64,000 nt of DNA from Streptomyces sp. NBC_01233. GTDB taxonomy: Bacteria; Actinomycetota; Actinomycetes; Streptomycetales; Streptomycetaceae. Of this stretch, positions 50,879 to 59,722 are shown in pieces. The notes under the pieces were generated by a model. The model saw only the letters and a program-made list of their open reading frames with translations. It had not been told where the DNA came from and made no database searches. Every line of letters starts with the position of its first letter. Positions within the stretch are counted from its first letter, which is position 1. The translations under genes and the position numbers were made by a program. The stretch is taken from assembly GCF_035989305.1 (NCBI RefSeq), contig NZ_CP108514.1, positions 868,001 to 932,000 of the forward strand. Direction: 5' to 3'.

Positions 50879-51538
50879 TCAGTGGGTAGCCGGCAGGCAG
50901 CTCCTGAGGAGTTCGGGGGTGGCCTCCTCCAGGGAGCGGGCGAAGACCCGCTTCGGTGAGGCGGGGACGGCCAGCAGCGAAGGCACGACCAGGACCCCGC
51001 AGCCGGCCGCCTCCGCGGAGGCGGCGCCGTCCGGCGAGTCCTCCACCGCCACGCACGCCTGCGGTACGAGGCCCAGCCGTCCGGCGGCCGCCCGGTACGG
51101 GTCCGGGTGCGGCTTGGTCCGGGCCGTGTCGTCGGCGGACAGGGTGAAGGCGAAGGGGACATGGGCCAGCGAGCCCCCGACCACCGAGTCCACGACCACC
51201 CGCGGGGAGGCGCTGACCAGGGCGAAGGGCACGCCCTGCGCCGTGAGCGCGGTCAGCAGCCGCTGGGCGCCGGGCCGCATCGGCGCCCCCGCCTCCACCC
51301 GGCGGAAGAAGGTGTCGGTGAGGGCCGCGCCCACCTCGTACGGGTCTCCCCCTCCCGAGACCCGTACGAGGTGGGCGGCGGTGTCCTCCACCGCGCGGCC
51401 GACCACCTCGGGCGCGTCCGCGTCGGTGAGCCGGTGGCCGAGGCCGTCGGCCACCTCCTCGGTGGCCCGCCACCACAGCCCCTCGGTGTCGACGAGGGTG
51501 CCGTCCATGTCGAACAGGACCGCGGCGAGGGCGCTCAC
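50879..51538 (-). CDS. HAD-superfamily phosphatase (beta-phosphoglucomutase-like)
   Basis: A 219-residue HAD hydrolase of subfamily IA: DxD motif in LFDMDGTLVDTEG, the Ser/Thr site in FALVSASPR, the lysine in TKPHPDPY and the acidic pair in AVEDSPDGAAS. It overlaps the ABC ATPase gene by four bases (GTG start within the stop), so it belongs to the importer operon and probably dephosphorylates the imported compound. Last gene of the operon. Confidence 0.88.
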   Translation of the reverse strand: MSALAAVLFDMDGTLVDTEGLWWRATEEVADGLGHRLTDADAPEVVGRAVEDTAAHLVRVSGGGDPYEVGAALTDTFFRRVEAGAPMRPGAQRLLTALTAQGVPFALVSASPRVVVDSVVGGSLAHVPFAFTLSADDTARTKPHPDPYRAAAGRLGLVPQACVAVEDSPDGAASAEAAGCGVLVVPSLLAVPASPKRVFARSLEEATPELLRSCLPATH

Positions 51539-52650
51539 ACGGACCTGGCCAGGACGAGCACCGGCCGCTCGGCCAGTCCCACGGCGGCCCGCGCACCGGG
51601 CACCAGGGCTCCGGCGTCCCGCGAGGGCAGGTCCGCCTTGACCGGTACCCCGCCGGGCAGTTCCAGGTGGAGCCTGGTCACGGAGCCGAAGAAGGAGGCG
51701 GAGACCACGGTGGCCGTGCCCTGCGCGTCGGCGGTCGCCGTCACGTTCTCGGGTCGTACGAGGACCTCCACGTCCGGCGTCGGCGGCACCGGGCCGTCCA
51801 CCGGCAGGCGCGCTCCCGCGACCTCCACCAGGCCCGAGCCGGCGAGCCGCCCGGGCAGCCGGTTCATGGTGCCGACGAACTCGGCGACGAAGGGGGTCGC
51901 GGGGCGGTCGTACAGCTCGGCCGGGGCCGCGCACTGCTCCAGCCTGCCGGCGTTCAGGACGGCGACCCGGTCGGCCATCGACAGCGCCTCCTCCTGGTCG
52001 TGCGTGACGAACACGGTGGTGATGCCGAGGGAGAGCTGGAGCCGGCGGATCTCCTCGCGCAGGTTCGACCGCACCTTGGCGTCCAGCGCGGAGAGCGGCT
52101 CGTCGAGCAGCAGCACCCTCGGGCGCAGGGCCAGCGCGCGGGCGAGCGCGACGCGCTGCTGCTGGCCGCCCGACATCTGGTGCGGGTAGCGGTCGCCGTG
52201 GTCGGGGAGGCCGACCAGGTCGAGCAGTTCGGCGGCCCGTTCGCGGCGCTGCGCCGCCCCGACCTTGCGTACGCGTAGTCCGAAGGCGACGTTGTCGCGG
52301 GCGTTGAGGTGGGGGAAGAGGCTGTACGACTGGAAGACCATGCCGGCGTCGCGGCGGTTGGCCGGGACCCGGGTGATGTCCTGTCCGTCGACGAGGACTT
52401 CACCGGAGTCGGGCTGCTCGAAGCCGGCGACGACGCGCAGGGCGGTGGTCTTTCCGCAGCCCGACGGGCCGAGCAGGGCCAGGAACTCGCCGGGCTCGAC
52501 GGTCAGGTCGAGGCCGTCGAGGGCGACGGCGGAGCCGAACGCCCTGCGCAGGCCGCGGAATTCGACGCGTGCGCCGCCCGTCGGCTCGGTGCGGTCCGCG
52601 GGCTCGGTGGCGTCCGCCGGCTTCCCGGCCGCGGGGAGGGTGGTGGGCAT
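51535..52650 (-). CDS. ABC importer ATP-binding protein (PotA/FbpC/phosphonate type)
   Basis: A 371-residue ATPase: Walker A GPSGCGKTT, signature MSGGQQQRVALARA, Walker B VLLLDEPLSALD and a C-terminal TOBE-like regulatory domain (VRPENVTATADAQG). This CUT1/POPT arrangement serves iron, spermidine, sulphate or 2-aminoethylphosphonate importers. With the two permeases and the binding protein it makes a complete importer. An Asp/Glu/Pro-rich N-terminal tail of 25 residues is not typical. Confidence 0.9.
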   Translation of the reverse strand: MPTTLPAAGKPADATEPADRTEPTGGARVEFRGLRRAFGSAVALDGLDLTVEPGEFLALLGPSGCGKTTALRVVAGFEQPDSGEVLVDGQDITRVPANRRDAGMVFQSYSLFPHLNARDNVAFGLRVRKVGAAQRRERAAELLDLVGLPDHGDRYPHQMSGGQQQRVALARALALRPRVLLLDEPLSALDAKVRSNLREEIRRLQLSLGITTVFVTHDQEEALSMADRVAVLNAGRLEQCAAPAELYDRPATPFVAEFVGTMNRLPGRLAGSGLVEVAGARLPVDGPVPPTPDVEVLVRPENVTATADAQGTATVVSASFFGSVTRLHLELPGGVPVKADLPSRDAGALVPGARAAVGLAERPVLVLARSV

Positions 52651-52655
52651 GGGGG

Positions 52656-53639
52656 TCAGGACTCCTTGCGGGAGGGGGTGGCGGGGGCGGCCGCGGCGGT
52701 GGCGGGGGCGGTCCCCGCCCGTGAAAGGGCGATCAGCAGCAGCCAGGTGATGAGGAGGCTGAGGATGGAGACGGCCACCGACATGCGGGCCTGGGCTCCG
52801 GAGATCGAGACGATCCACACGGCGAACGGCCGGAACCCCAGGAGGGAGGCGATGGTGAACTCCCCGAGCACCAGGGCCAGGGTGAGGAAGGCGGCGCCGG
52901 CGAGCGAGGCCCGCAGGTTCGGCAGGAGCACGCGCAGGACGACGTACGGCCAGCTCGCGCCGCAGCTGCGGGCGGCCTCGGCCAGCGTCGGCACGTCGAC
53001 GGCGCGCATGCCCGCGTCGAGTGAGCGGTAGACGAAGGGCAGCGCCAGGACGGTGTAGGCGAGGACCAGGACGACGGGGAACTTCTCGTTCTGGACGGCG
53101 ATGAAGGTCTGGTAGAGCGGGGTCCGCGACAGGTGTTCCGGTCCCCAGCGCAGCACGGTGGTTATTCCGGTGACCAGGGCGATCGGCGGCACCACCAACG
53201 GCAGCATGCACATCACCTCGACGACCGGGCGCAGCCGCGGGGAGCCGATGCGTACGGCCACCAGCGCGGGCACCGCGAGCAGCAGCGACAGTGCGATGGT
53301 GGCGGCGGCGAGGCCGAGGGAGAGCAGCAGGCTCTCGGTGAAGCCGTCGGCGGAGAGCAGTTCGCCGTACGCCTCGAAGGTGATTCCCCGGCCGGGCACG
53401 TGCACGGTGAACACGAAGGAGGCGAGGAGCGGGCCGAGGAAGTAGACGCCGGCCAGGGCGAGGACGGCTCCGCGCCAGATCCCGGGGCGGCGGGCGCCTC
53501 GGCCCTGCCGGGCCGGCGGGGCGGAAGCGGGGGCCGGGACCGGGACCGGGGAGTTGCCTCGCGCGGGCCCGTCCGTGCGGTCGTCCGCCCGGAGCTCGCC
53601 GGGCGGGACGGCCCGGGCCGGCGGGGCGGGTGTGTTCAT
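52656..53639 (-). CDS. ABC importer permease, second subunit
   Basis: A 327-residue permease with six membrane helices and the EAA loop DVPTLAEAARSCGASWPYVVLRVLLP, which docks the ATPase. The N-terminal 50 residues are Pro/Ala-rich. The start at 53639 overlaps the stop of the first permease gene (ATGA); an ATG nine bases upstream is possible. Confidence 0.88.
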   Translation of the reverse strand: MNTPAPPARAVPPGELRADDRTDGPARGNSPVPVPAPASAPPARQGRGARRPGIWRGAVLALAGVYFLGPLLASFVFTVHVPGRGITFEAYGELLSADGFTESLLLSLGLAAATIALSLLLAVPALVAVRIGSPRLRPVVEVMCMLPLVVPPIALVTGITTVLRWGPEHLSRTPLYQTFIAVQNEKFPVVLVLAYTVLALPFVYRSLDAGMRAVDVPTLAEAARSCGASWPYVVLRVLLPNLRASLAGAAFLTLALVLGEFTIASLLGFRPFAVWIVSISGAQARMSVAVSILSLLITWLLLIALSRAGTAPATAAAAPATPSRKES

Positions 53640-54523
53640 CGCAGCCATCGGGCGCTCCGTCGCTGGAGGGGCAGGTAGACCGCCATGACCAGGCCGGCGA
53701 TCAGGATCATGTCGAGGCCCAGGGCGAGCGCCACGTTCTCCTGGCCGGTGAGCACGTTCCCGGACAGCGCGTCCGCGATCTTGAGCGTGACGAGCGGTAC
53801 GGAGCCGCCGACGAGGGCCGCGGCCGTGGCGTGGGCGGCGAAGGCGGTGCCGAAGAGCAGCACGAACCCGCCGAGCAGGGAGGGGGCGAGCACCGGCAGG
53901 CCGACGTGGCGCCAGAACTGCCATCCGGTGGCCCCGCTGCTCTGAGCGGCTTCGCGCCATTGCGGACGCAGCCCGTCCAGCGCCGGGGCGATCACCAGCA
54001 CCATCAGCGGGATCAGGAAGTACAGGTAGACCACGGTGAGGCCGGTGAAGGAGTACAGGCTCCAGCCGAGGCTGCCGAGATCGGCGAGCTGGGTGACGAC
54101 TCCGGAGATGCCGACGGTGGCGATGAAGGCGAACGCGAGCGGTACCCCGCCGAAGTTGGCGAGTACGCCCGAGGCGGTCAGTGCCGCGCTGCGCAGGCCC
54201 TTGGAGCGGGAGGTGACCACGGCCTGGGCGATGACGACGCCGAGTACTCCGCCGACGAGTGCGGTGAGGGCGGAGAGCTGGACGCTGCCGACGAGCGAGC
54301 CGAGGTAGGGCCCCTGGAGCGAGCGCGCGAGGTGTTCGCCGGTCAGCCGGGTGGCGCCGCTCGCCCGGTCGGTGCGGGTGACCGCACCGAAGGCCATGGC
54401 GCCGAGCGGGATGCCGAAGCAGAGCCCGGTGAAGACGAGGAGCGGGAGGGCCGCGAGCCAGGTGCGCGGGCCGCGCCGCCGGCGGCTGGTGCCGCCGGCG
54501 GCGCGTGAGTCGGAGGTGGACAT
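53636..54523 (-). CDS. ABC importer permease, first subunit
   Basis: A 295-residue permease with six helices and the EAA loop WREAAQSSGATGWQFWRHVGLPVLAP. The start overlaps the stop of the binding-protein gene. Operon order binding protein, permease, permease, ATPase, HAD hydrolase is seen in actinobacterial aminoethylphosphonate- or spermidine-like importers. Confidence 0.88.
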   Translation of the reverse strand: MSTSDSRAAGGTSRRRRGPRTWLAALPLLVFTGLCFGIPLGAMAFGAVTRTDRASGATRLTGEHLARSLQGPYLGSLVGSVQLSALTALVGGVLGVVIAQAVVTSRSKGLRSAALTASGVLANFGGVPLAFAFIATVGISGVVTQLADLGSLGWSLYSFTGLTVVYLYFLIPLMVLVIAPALDGLRPQWREAAQSSGATGWQFWRHVGLPVLAPSLLGGFVLLFGTAFAAHATAAALVGGSVPLVTLKIADALSGNVLTGQENVALALGLDMILIAGLVMAVYLPLQRRSARWLR

Positions 54524-55683
54524 CAGGAGAGTGCCTTGTCCCACTTCTCGGCGAGGGTGGCCTTGGCCCGGTCGAGCTCCGCGGAGGCCGGGAAGGCCGG
54601 GGTGCCCTGGACCTGCGGGAGCTTGGTGACGGCGTCCTTGTCGGCGGTGCCGTCCTCGGTCATGAGGGGCAGCAGCACCGGGCGGGCGTGTCCCTTGAGC
54701 CAGAGGTTCTGGCCCTCGGCGCTGTAGAGGAACTCCATCCACAGGCGGGCGGCCGCCGGGTTCGGCGCGTCCACGTTGATGGCCTGCGAGTAGAACTGGG
54801 CGAAGACGCCGTCGGCGGGGACGGTGACCTTCCAGTCGACGCCCTTGCCCTTGAACTGCTCGGCGTAGCCGGCGTTCAGGTAGTCCCAGTCGATGGAGAT
54901 GGGCGTCTCGCCCTTCTCGACGGTGGCCGGGGTGGACTCGACGGGAATGAAGTTGCCGCTCTTCTTCAGCTGTCCGAAGAAGTCGATGCCCGGCTGGATG
55001 TCCGCGAAGGAGCCCTTGTTGGCGAGCGAGGCCGCGTAGACGCCGCCGAAGGCCGAACCGGACTTGGTGGGGTTGCCGTTGAGGGCGACCTTGCCCTTGT
55101 ACTCCGGCTTGAGGAGATCGGCGAAGGTCTTCGGGCAGGTGGCGATGCGGGCCGCGTCGCAGCCGATGGAGACGTAGCCGCCGTAGTCGTTGTACCAGCG
55201 GGCGTCGGCGTCCTTCTGGGAGACGGGGATCTTGTCCCAGGCGGTGACCTTGTACGGGGCGAAGAGCTTCTCGGCGGCGCCGCTGCGGGCGAAGGCGATG
55301 CCGAGGTCCAGCACGTCGGGGGCGCGGTCCTGGCCCTTGCGGGACTTGACCGCGGCTATCTCGTCGGCGCTGGAGGCGTCCGGGTTCTCGCTGTTCACCT
55401 TGATCTTGTACTTGGCCTCGAAGGCCTTGATGATCTCGCCGTAGTTCGCCCAGTCCGGCGGCAGCGCGATCACATTGAGCTTGCCCTCCTTCTGGGCGGC
55501 GGCGACGAGGGCCTCCATCGAGCCGAAGTCGGCCACCGAGGCCGCGGCGCTCGGCTGTACGCCGGTCTTGGCGCCGGCGCCGCCGGACTTCTGGTCGGGT
55601 GCCGCACCACACGCGCTGAGCGTGGTGAGTACGGCGGCGCTGAGCAGTACGGCCGCACCGCGACGGGCGGAGGAACTGAGCAC
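54523..55683 (-). CDS. ABC importer substrate-binding lipoprotein
   Basis: A 386-residue type 2 solute-binding lipoprotein with lipobox LSAC (cysteine at about residue 26) and a fold of the Fe3+/spermidine/AEP class (PDVLDLGIAFARSG, GYVSIGCDAARI, GETPISIDWDYLNAGY). The ligand pocket cannot be read. The GTG start at 55683 is preferred to longer options because the signal peptide begins there. Divergent from the GntR regulator; the palindrome between them probably controls the operon. Confidence 0.88.
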   Translation of the reverse strand: MLSSSARRGAAVLLSAAVLTTLSACGAAPDQKSGGAGAKTGVQPSAAASVADFGSMEALVAAAQKEGKLNVIALPPDWANYGEIIKAFEAKYKIKVNSENPDASSADEIAAVKSRKGQDRAPDVLDLGIAFARSGAAEKLFAPYKVTAWDKIPVSQKDADARWYNDYGGYVSIGCDAARIATCPKTFADLLKPEYKGKVALNGNPTKSGSAFGGVYAASLANKGSFADIQPGIDFFGQLKKSGNFIPVESTPATVEKGETPISIDWDYLNAGYAEQFKGKGVDWKVTVPADGVFAQFYSQAINVDAPNPAAARLWMEFLYSAEGQNLWLKGHARPVLLPLMTEDGTADKDAVTKLPQVQGTPAFPASAELDRAKATLAEKWDKALS

Positions 55684-55711
55684 GGTCTCTCCCGGAGACG
55701 AGGGTGGGTTC

Positions 55712-55727
55712 ACTTGTCTGAACAAGT
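55712..55727. promoter_or_regulatory. Palindromic operator ACTTGT-N4-ACAAGT
   Basis: A perfect six-base inverted repeat with four central bases, 29 bases upstream of the binding-protein start. Its form matches operators of HutC/PhnF-type GntR regulators. A half-site ACAAGT occurs near 55817. The GntR/UTRA protein encoded divergently is the likely ligand. Confidence 0.65.
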
Positions 55728-55901
55728 TGGCACCAGTTCGCCCGGGCTCGCTGTACGGACGGTGAACGGCGCCCGTCTCCGGGAGCACGGCTCGACGAAG
55801 AGCTGAGAATGACCGGAACAAGTCGTGACAGGGCATGTTGGAATGATCATGGGTGCGGCATCGACCGGGATGATCCGCACGCACCGAGGGGGGCGAAGGG
55901 C

Positions 55902-56648
55902 ATGGGCACGGCCCGTTATCTGGAGATCGCCGATGCGCTGCGCCGGGCGATCCTCTCCGGCGAGCACCCGGTGGGTTCCCAGCTGCCCTCCGAGAGCGAC
56001 CTGGCCGCCCGCTGGTCCGCGTCGCGCGGCACGGTCCGCCAAGCGGTGGCCACGCTCGCCTCCGAGGGGCTGATCGGTTCCCGGCAGGGCGCGCGGAGGA
56101 TCGTTCTGCGCCACGAGCGCCGGCACAGCTTCGGCGAGCTGAACAACTTCGCCCAGTGGGCCGAGGGGGTCGGGCACGAGGCCGCCGGCCGCTTCCTCTC
56201 CCGCACCCGCCGGCCCGCGACCGTCGAGGAGGCGGAGCGGCTCGCGGTGGCGCCGGGTGCGGAGATCCTCGCGGTACTGCGGCTGCGCCTGCTCGACGGG
56301 GAGCCCACCATGGTCGAGCGGACGGCCTACCCCGACTGGGTCGCGGCAGCGGTGGAGGCCATGCCGGAGGACTGCCGCTCCGTCATGGACCGGCTGGCGG
56401 GCGGCTCCGGGGTCGTCGCCCACTACGGCGAGCACCTCATCGACGCCCTCCCGGCCGGCAGCGAGGACGCCCGGCTGCTGGCGATCCGGCGCGGCAGTCC
56501 GCTGCTGCGCCAGCGGCACGTCTCCGCCACGGCGACCGGCCGCCCGATCGAGTGGTCCGACGACCGCTACCGGGCCGGCAGCGTGACTTTCAGTGTGAGC
56601 AACTCGGCAGTAGCAACGCCCCTGGAACGGCGCGCCGGCGACGGCTGA
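55902..56648 (+). CDS. GntR-family regulator with UTRA domain
   Basis: A 248-residue HutC-subfamily regulator: winged helix-turn-helix (YLEIADALRRAILSGE, LPSESDLAARW, SRGTVRQAVATLASEGLI) and a C-terminal UTRA ligand-binding domain (AVLRLRLLDGEPTMVERTAYP). It is divergent from the ABC importer and probably represses it through the palindrome at 55712, with the imported solute or its phosphate as effector. ATG at 55902. Confidence 0.9.
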   Translation: MGTARYLEIADALRRAILSGEHPVGSQLPSESDLAARWSASRGTVRQAVATLASEGLIGSRQGARRIVLRHERRHSFGELNNFAQWAEGVGHEAAGRFLSRTRRPATVEEAERLAVAPGAEILAVLRLRLLDGEPTMVERTAYPDWVAAAVEAMPEDCRSVMDRLAGGSGVVAHYGEHLIDALPAGSEDARLLAIRRGSPLLRQRHVSATATGRPIEWSDDRYRAGSVTFSVSNSAVATPLERRAGDG

Positions 56649-56884
56649 TCAGGGCCCGGCCGATCCGGCGTTCGCACCCGGCGGCCAGTCGACCGCCCGG
56701 CCGCGGCCGATGACGAAAATCCGTTCGTGGCCCCGGCCCTGCCGCTGTATCGTCCCCACCGCAACCGACCAGCCGCTGAACGGGTGTCAAGGAAACCGCA
56801 GTTCGACGTGCGGCGGCTGAGAGTCCTGCGGGTAGCGGCCGAGGCCCCGCCAGCCGCAGCCGCACCACAGACCGGAGCCGGCCA

Positions 56885-58246
56885 GTGAACAACGTCCTGT
56901 GGGGCCTCGCCGCCAATCCCGCGCTGCCGCCCGAGCTGGTCGACCGGCTGATCGCGTGGGCCGTGGCGGAGCCCGACCCGTCCGAGGCCCTCGTCGAGGA
57001 CTCCGCCGATGACCTGGTCGACGATCTGGTCCGGGCGGCCCTGACCGGCCGCGCCGACCTCGGCCGCGCCCAAGTGGCGACCCTGGCCGCACGCGACGAG
57101 GACACCGCCGTGGGGCTCGCCCGCGGCGGGCACCTCACCGCCGCCGACGTCGACCCGGCGGCGCGGCCCTACGCCGCCCTCGCCCTCCTCGACGAGGGCC
57201 GCGGCCTGCCGGAGTGGGCCCGTCTGTTCGCGGCGGACCCCTCCCCCGACATCCGCTGGAAACTGGCCTCCTGCCCCGGCCTTCCCCCGGACGTCGTCAC
57301 GGCCCTCGCCGCCGACCCGGACGTGGAGGTCGTCACCGAACTGGCCCTCTGGACCGCCGAAGTACCCGAAGCCGACCGCCTCGCGCGGCACCCGCATCCC
57401 GAGGTGCGCGGCGCGGCGGCGGCCAACCCGGCCACACCTGCTGCTGCCGTGACCGCCCTCGCCGAGGACCCGGAACTGTCGGTGACCTGGGTGTTCGCCG
57501 AGCGCACCGATCTGCCGCAGGCCGTTTACGCGCGGACGGCCGCCGACCCGCGGCCCGGGGTCCGGGCCACGCTCGCGCAGAACCCCGGGATCGGGCCGGA
57601 GCTGATCCGGGTCCTGGCCGCCGACCCGGACGAGGACGTACGGCGGAGCCTGGCGCGGCATCCGCGGGTTCCGCTCGACGTGTTGGTGGAGCTGGCCACC
57701 ACGCTCCGGATCGGGCCGGCGCTGCTGCCGCGGATCGCCGCCGCCCCGCCCTGCGAGGTCGCGGAACTGGCCGCGTCCCCGCATGCGGCCGTACGGATGC
57801 TCGTGGCGCAGCGGCGCGATCTGCCGGCGGAGTTGCGCGACGCGCTGGCCGAGGACCGGGATGCGGCGGTGGTCCGCGCCGTCGCGCCGCACCCGGGCCT
57901 GTCCGAGGACCGGCTGCGCTCGATGGTCTCGCTCCACGGGGCACAGGTCCTCTCGGCGGTGGCCGCCAACCCGGACGCGTCCGGAGCCTTGCTGGAGCAC
58001 CTGACCGGGCATCGACCACCCGTGCGCAGGGTGTTCAAGGAGGTCGCCCGGCACCCGAACGCGACGGGCCCGGCCCTGCTCGCCTGCCTGGCGGACAGGA
58101 GGGCCCGTCCGCTGGCCGCCGCCCATCCGGCCCTCCCGGCGGCGACCGTCACCGCACTGCTCGCGGACGAGGACTCCTGGGTGGCCCATGAGGCCGCCGC
58201 CAACCCCGCGCTGCCGCGCACGGTGATGGCCGATCTGGTGCCCTGA
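56885..58246 (+). CDS. HEAT/LRV-repeat protein, second copy
   Basis: A 453-residue repeat protein with about 16 units of the pattern N/HP.VP...V..LA.DPD..VR (for example FAADPSPDIRWKLASCPGLP, LAADPDEDVRRSLARHPRVP). Same architecture as the protein at 15568-16986, but lacking its first repeats and with different ends. Binding scaffold of unknown partner. GTG start at 56885 with GGAG upstream. Isolated between non-coding gaps of 236 and 67 bases. Confidence 0.8.
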   Translation: MNNVLWGLAANPALPPELVDRLIAWAVAEPDPSEALVEDSADDLVDDLVRAALTGRADLGRAQVATLAARDEDTAVGLARGGHLTAADVDPAARPYAALALLDEGRGLPEWARLFAADPSPDIRWKLASCPGLPPDVVTALAADPDVEVVTELALWTAEVPEADRLARHPHPEVRGAAAANPATPAAAVTALAEDPELSVTWVFAERTDLPQAVYARTAADPRPGVRATLAQNPGIGPELIRVLAADPDEDVRRSLARHPRVPLDVLVELATTLRIGPALLPRIAAAPPCEVAELAASPHAAVRMLVAQRRDLPAELRDALAEDRDAAVVRAVAPHPGLSEDRLRSMVSLHGAQVLSAVAANPDASGALLEHLTGHRPPVRRVFKEVARHPNATGPALLACLADRRARPLAAAHPALPAATVTALLADEDSWVAHEAAANPALPRTVMADLVP

Positions 58247-58313
58247 CGGTCCGCCGGGCGGGACACTTTGGCCTCGGCCGTCACATCCCCTCCCCCGTCC
58301 GGGTCAGAGGAGC

Positions 58314-59597
58314 ATGACTGCCAAGAAGATCGTCCTCGCCCTCCCGCTGGCCGCCGCGCTCATGGCCGTGACCGCCACCGCTCCCGCCTCCGCCGCGCCC
58401 CACGGCCCCTGGCACAGCGCCTGGGGCGCCTCCCCGCAGGCCCCCGCCACCTCCCCCTGGTACCCCAACTGGTCCGAGGCGGGCTTCACCGGTGAGTCCG
58501 TGCGCCAGGTGGTCCGCGTCGGCGCCGAGGGGTCCGAGCTGCGCGTCCGGCTGACCAACGCCTACGGCACGGCCCCGCTGCGGCTCACCGGCGCGACGGT
58601 CGCCCGGACCGCCGGGGGCGCCGCCGTGCAGCCGGAGTCGGTCCGTGCGCTGCGCTTCGACGGGGCGCAGTCCGTCACGGTCCCGGCCGGCGGGCAGCTC
58701 TCCAGCGATCCGGTGGCCCTTCCCGTCAAGGCCTTCGAACAGCTCACCGTCACCTTCTACTTCGAGGGCCCGACCGGTCCGGCCACCTTCCACAACGTCG
58801 CCATGTCCCTGTCCTACAAAGCCTCCGGGGACCACCGTCGTGACCCGGCGGCGGACGCCTTCGCCGCCGCGCAGCCGAGCTTCTCCTGGTACTACCTGGC
58901 CGGCGTCGACGTGAAGAACATCCGTCCGAGCGGCCCCGGGAGGGCCGTCGTCACCTTCGGCGACTCCCTCACCGACGGCTTCGGGGCGACCCCCGGCTCC
59001 GATCGCCGCTACCCCGACGAGCTCGCCAAGCGCTTGGCCGACAACGGCCGTTCACGTCCTGTGCTGAACGCCGGCATCGGCGGGAACCAGGTCCTGAACG
59101 ACTCTGCGTGCTTCGGCGAGAGCGCCCTCGACCGGTTCCGGCGCGACGCGCTCGGCCGCCCGGACGTGGGAACCGTCATCCTCCTGGAGGGCACCAACGA
59201 CATCGTCCTGCCGGACTCCCCCACCCCCGACCACTGCACCGTGCCCAGCCCCAGGGTCACCGCCGAGGAGATCATCGCCGGATACCGGCAGCTCATCCGC
59301 GAGGCCCACCTCCGCGGGGTCGAGGTCATCGGCGCCACCATCCCGCCCTTCCACGGCTCGGCCTACTGGACCGAGCGCGGCGAGGACGTCCGTACGGCCG
59401 TGAACGCCTGGATCCGCACCAGCGGCGCGTACGACGGGGTGGTGGACTTCGACCGGGTGCTCGCCGCGCCCGCCGACCCGGCGCACCCCAAGGAGGTCAA
59501 GATCAAGGACGAGTACGCCTTGCGCGCCGACCGCCTCCACATGAACGACGCCGGGTACAAGGCGATGGCCGACGCCGTGGACCTCAACTCCCTCTGA
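58314..59597 (+). CDS. Secreted SGNH/GDSL esterase
   Basis: A 427-residue exported hydrolase: signal peptide (1-28), an N-terminal beta domain, then an SGNH domain with block I GDSLTDGFG, block III LLEGTNDI and block V DRLHMND carrying the catalytic Asp/His. Residue pattern fits extracellular esterases or lipases of Streptomyces. ATG at 58314. Confidence 0.92.
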   Translation: MTAKKIVLALPLAAALMAVTATAPASAAPHGPWHSAWGASPQAPATSPWYPNWSEAGFTGESVRQVVRVGAEGSELRVRLTNAYGTAPLRLTGATVARTAGGAAVQPESVRALRFDGAQSVTVPAGGQLSSDPVALPVKAFEQLTVTFYFEGPTGPATFHNVAMSLSYKASGDHRRDPAADAFAAAQPSFSWYYLAGVDVKNIRPSGPGRAVVTFGDSLTDGFGATPGSDRRYPDELAKRLADNGRSRPVLNAGIGGNQVLNDSACFGESALDRFRRDALGRPDVGTVILLEGTNDIVLPDSPTPDHCTVPSPRVTAEEIIAGYRQLIREAHLRGVEVIGATIPPFHGSAYWTERGEDVRTAVNAWIRTSGAYDGVVDFDRVLAAPADPAHPKEVKIKDEYALRADRLHMNDAGYKAMADAVDLNSL

Positions 59598-59722
59598 TCC
59601 CGGGCCTCTCGGCCCCCGTCTCCCGGCCCGCTCCCTCGGCCCGGCTCAAGTGGTTCGTCACTTCCCCGGGCCGGGGGTCGTTAGGGCCTGGGGGTTGATC
59701 CGGGGGACGAAGGGATGACGGT

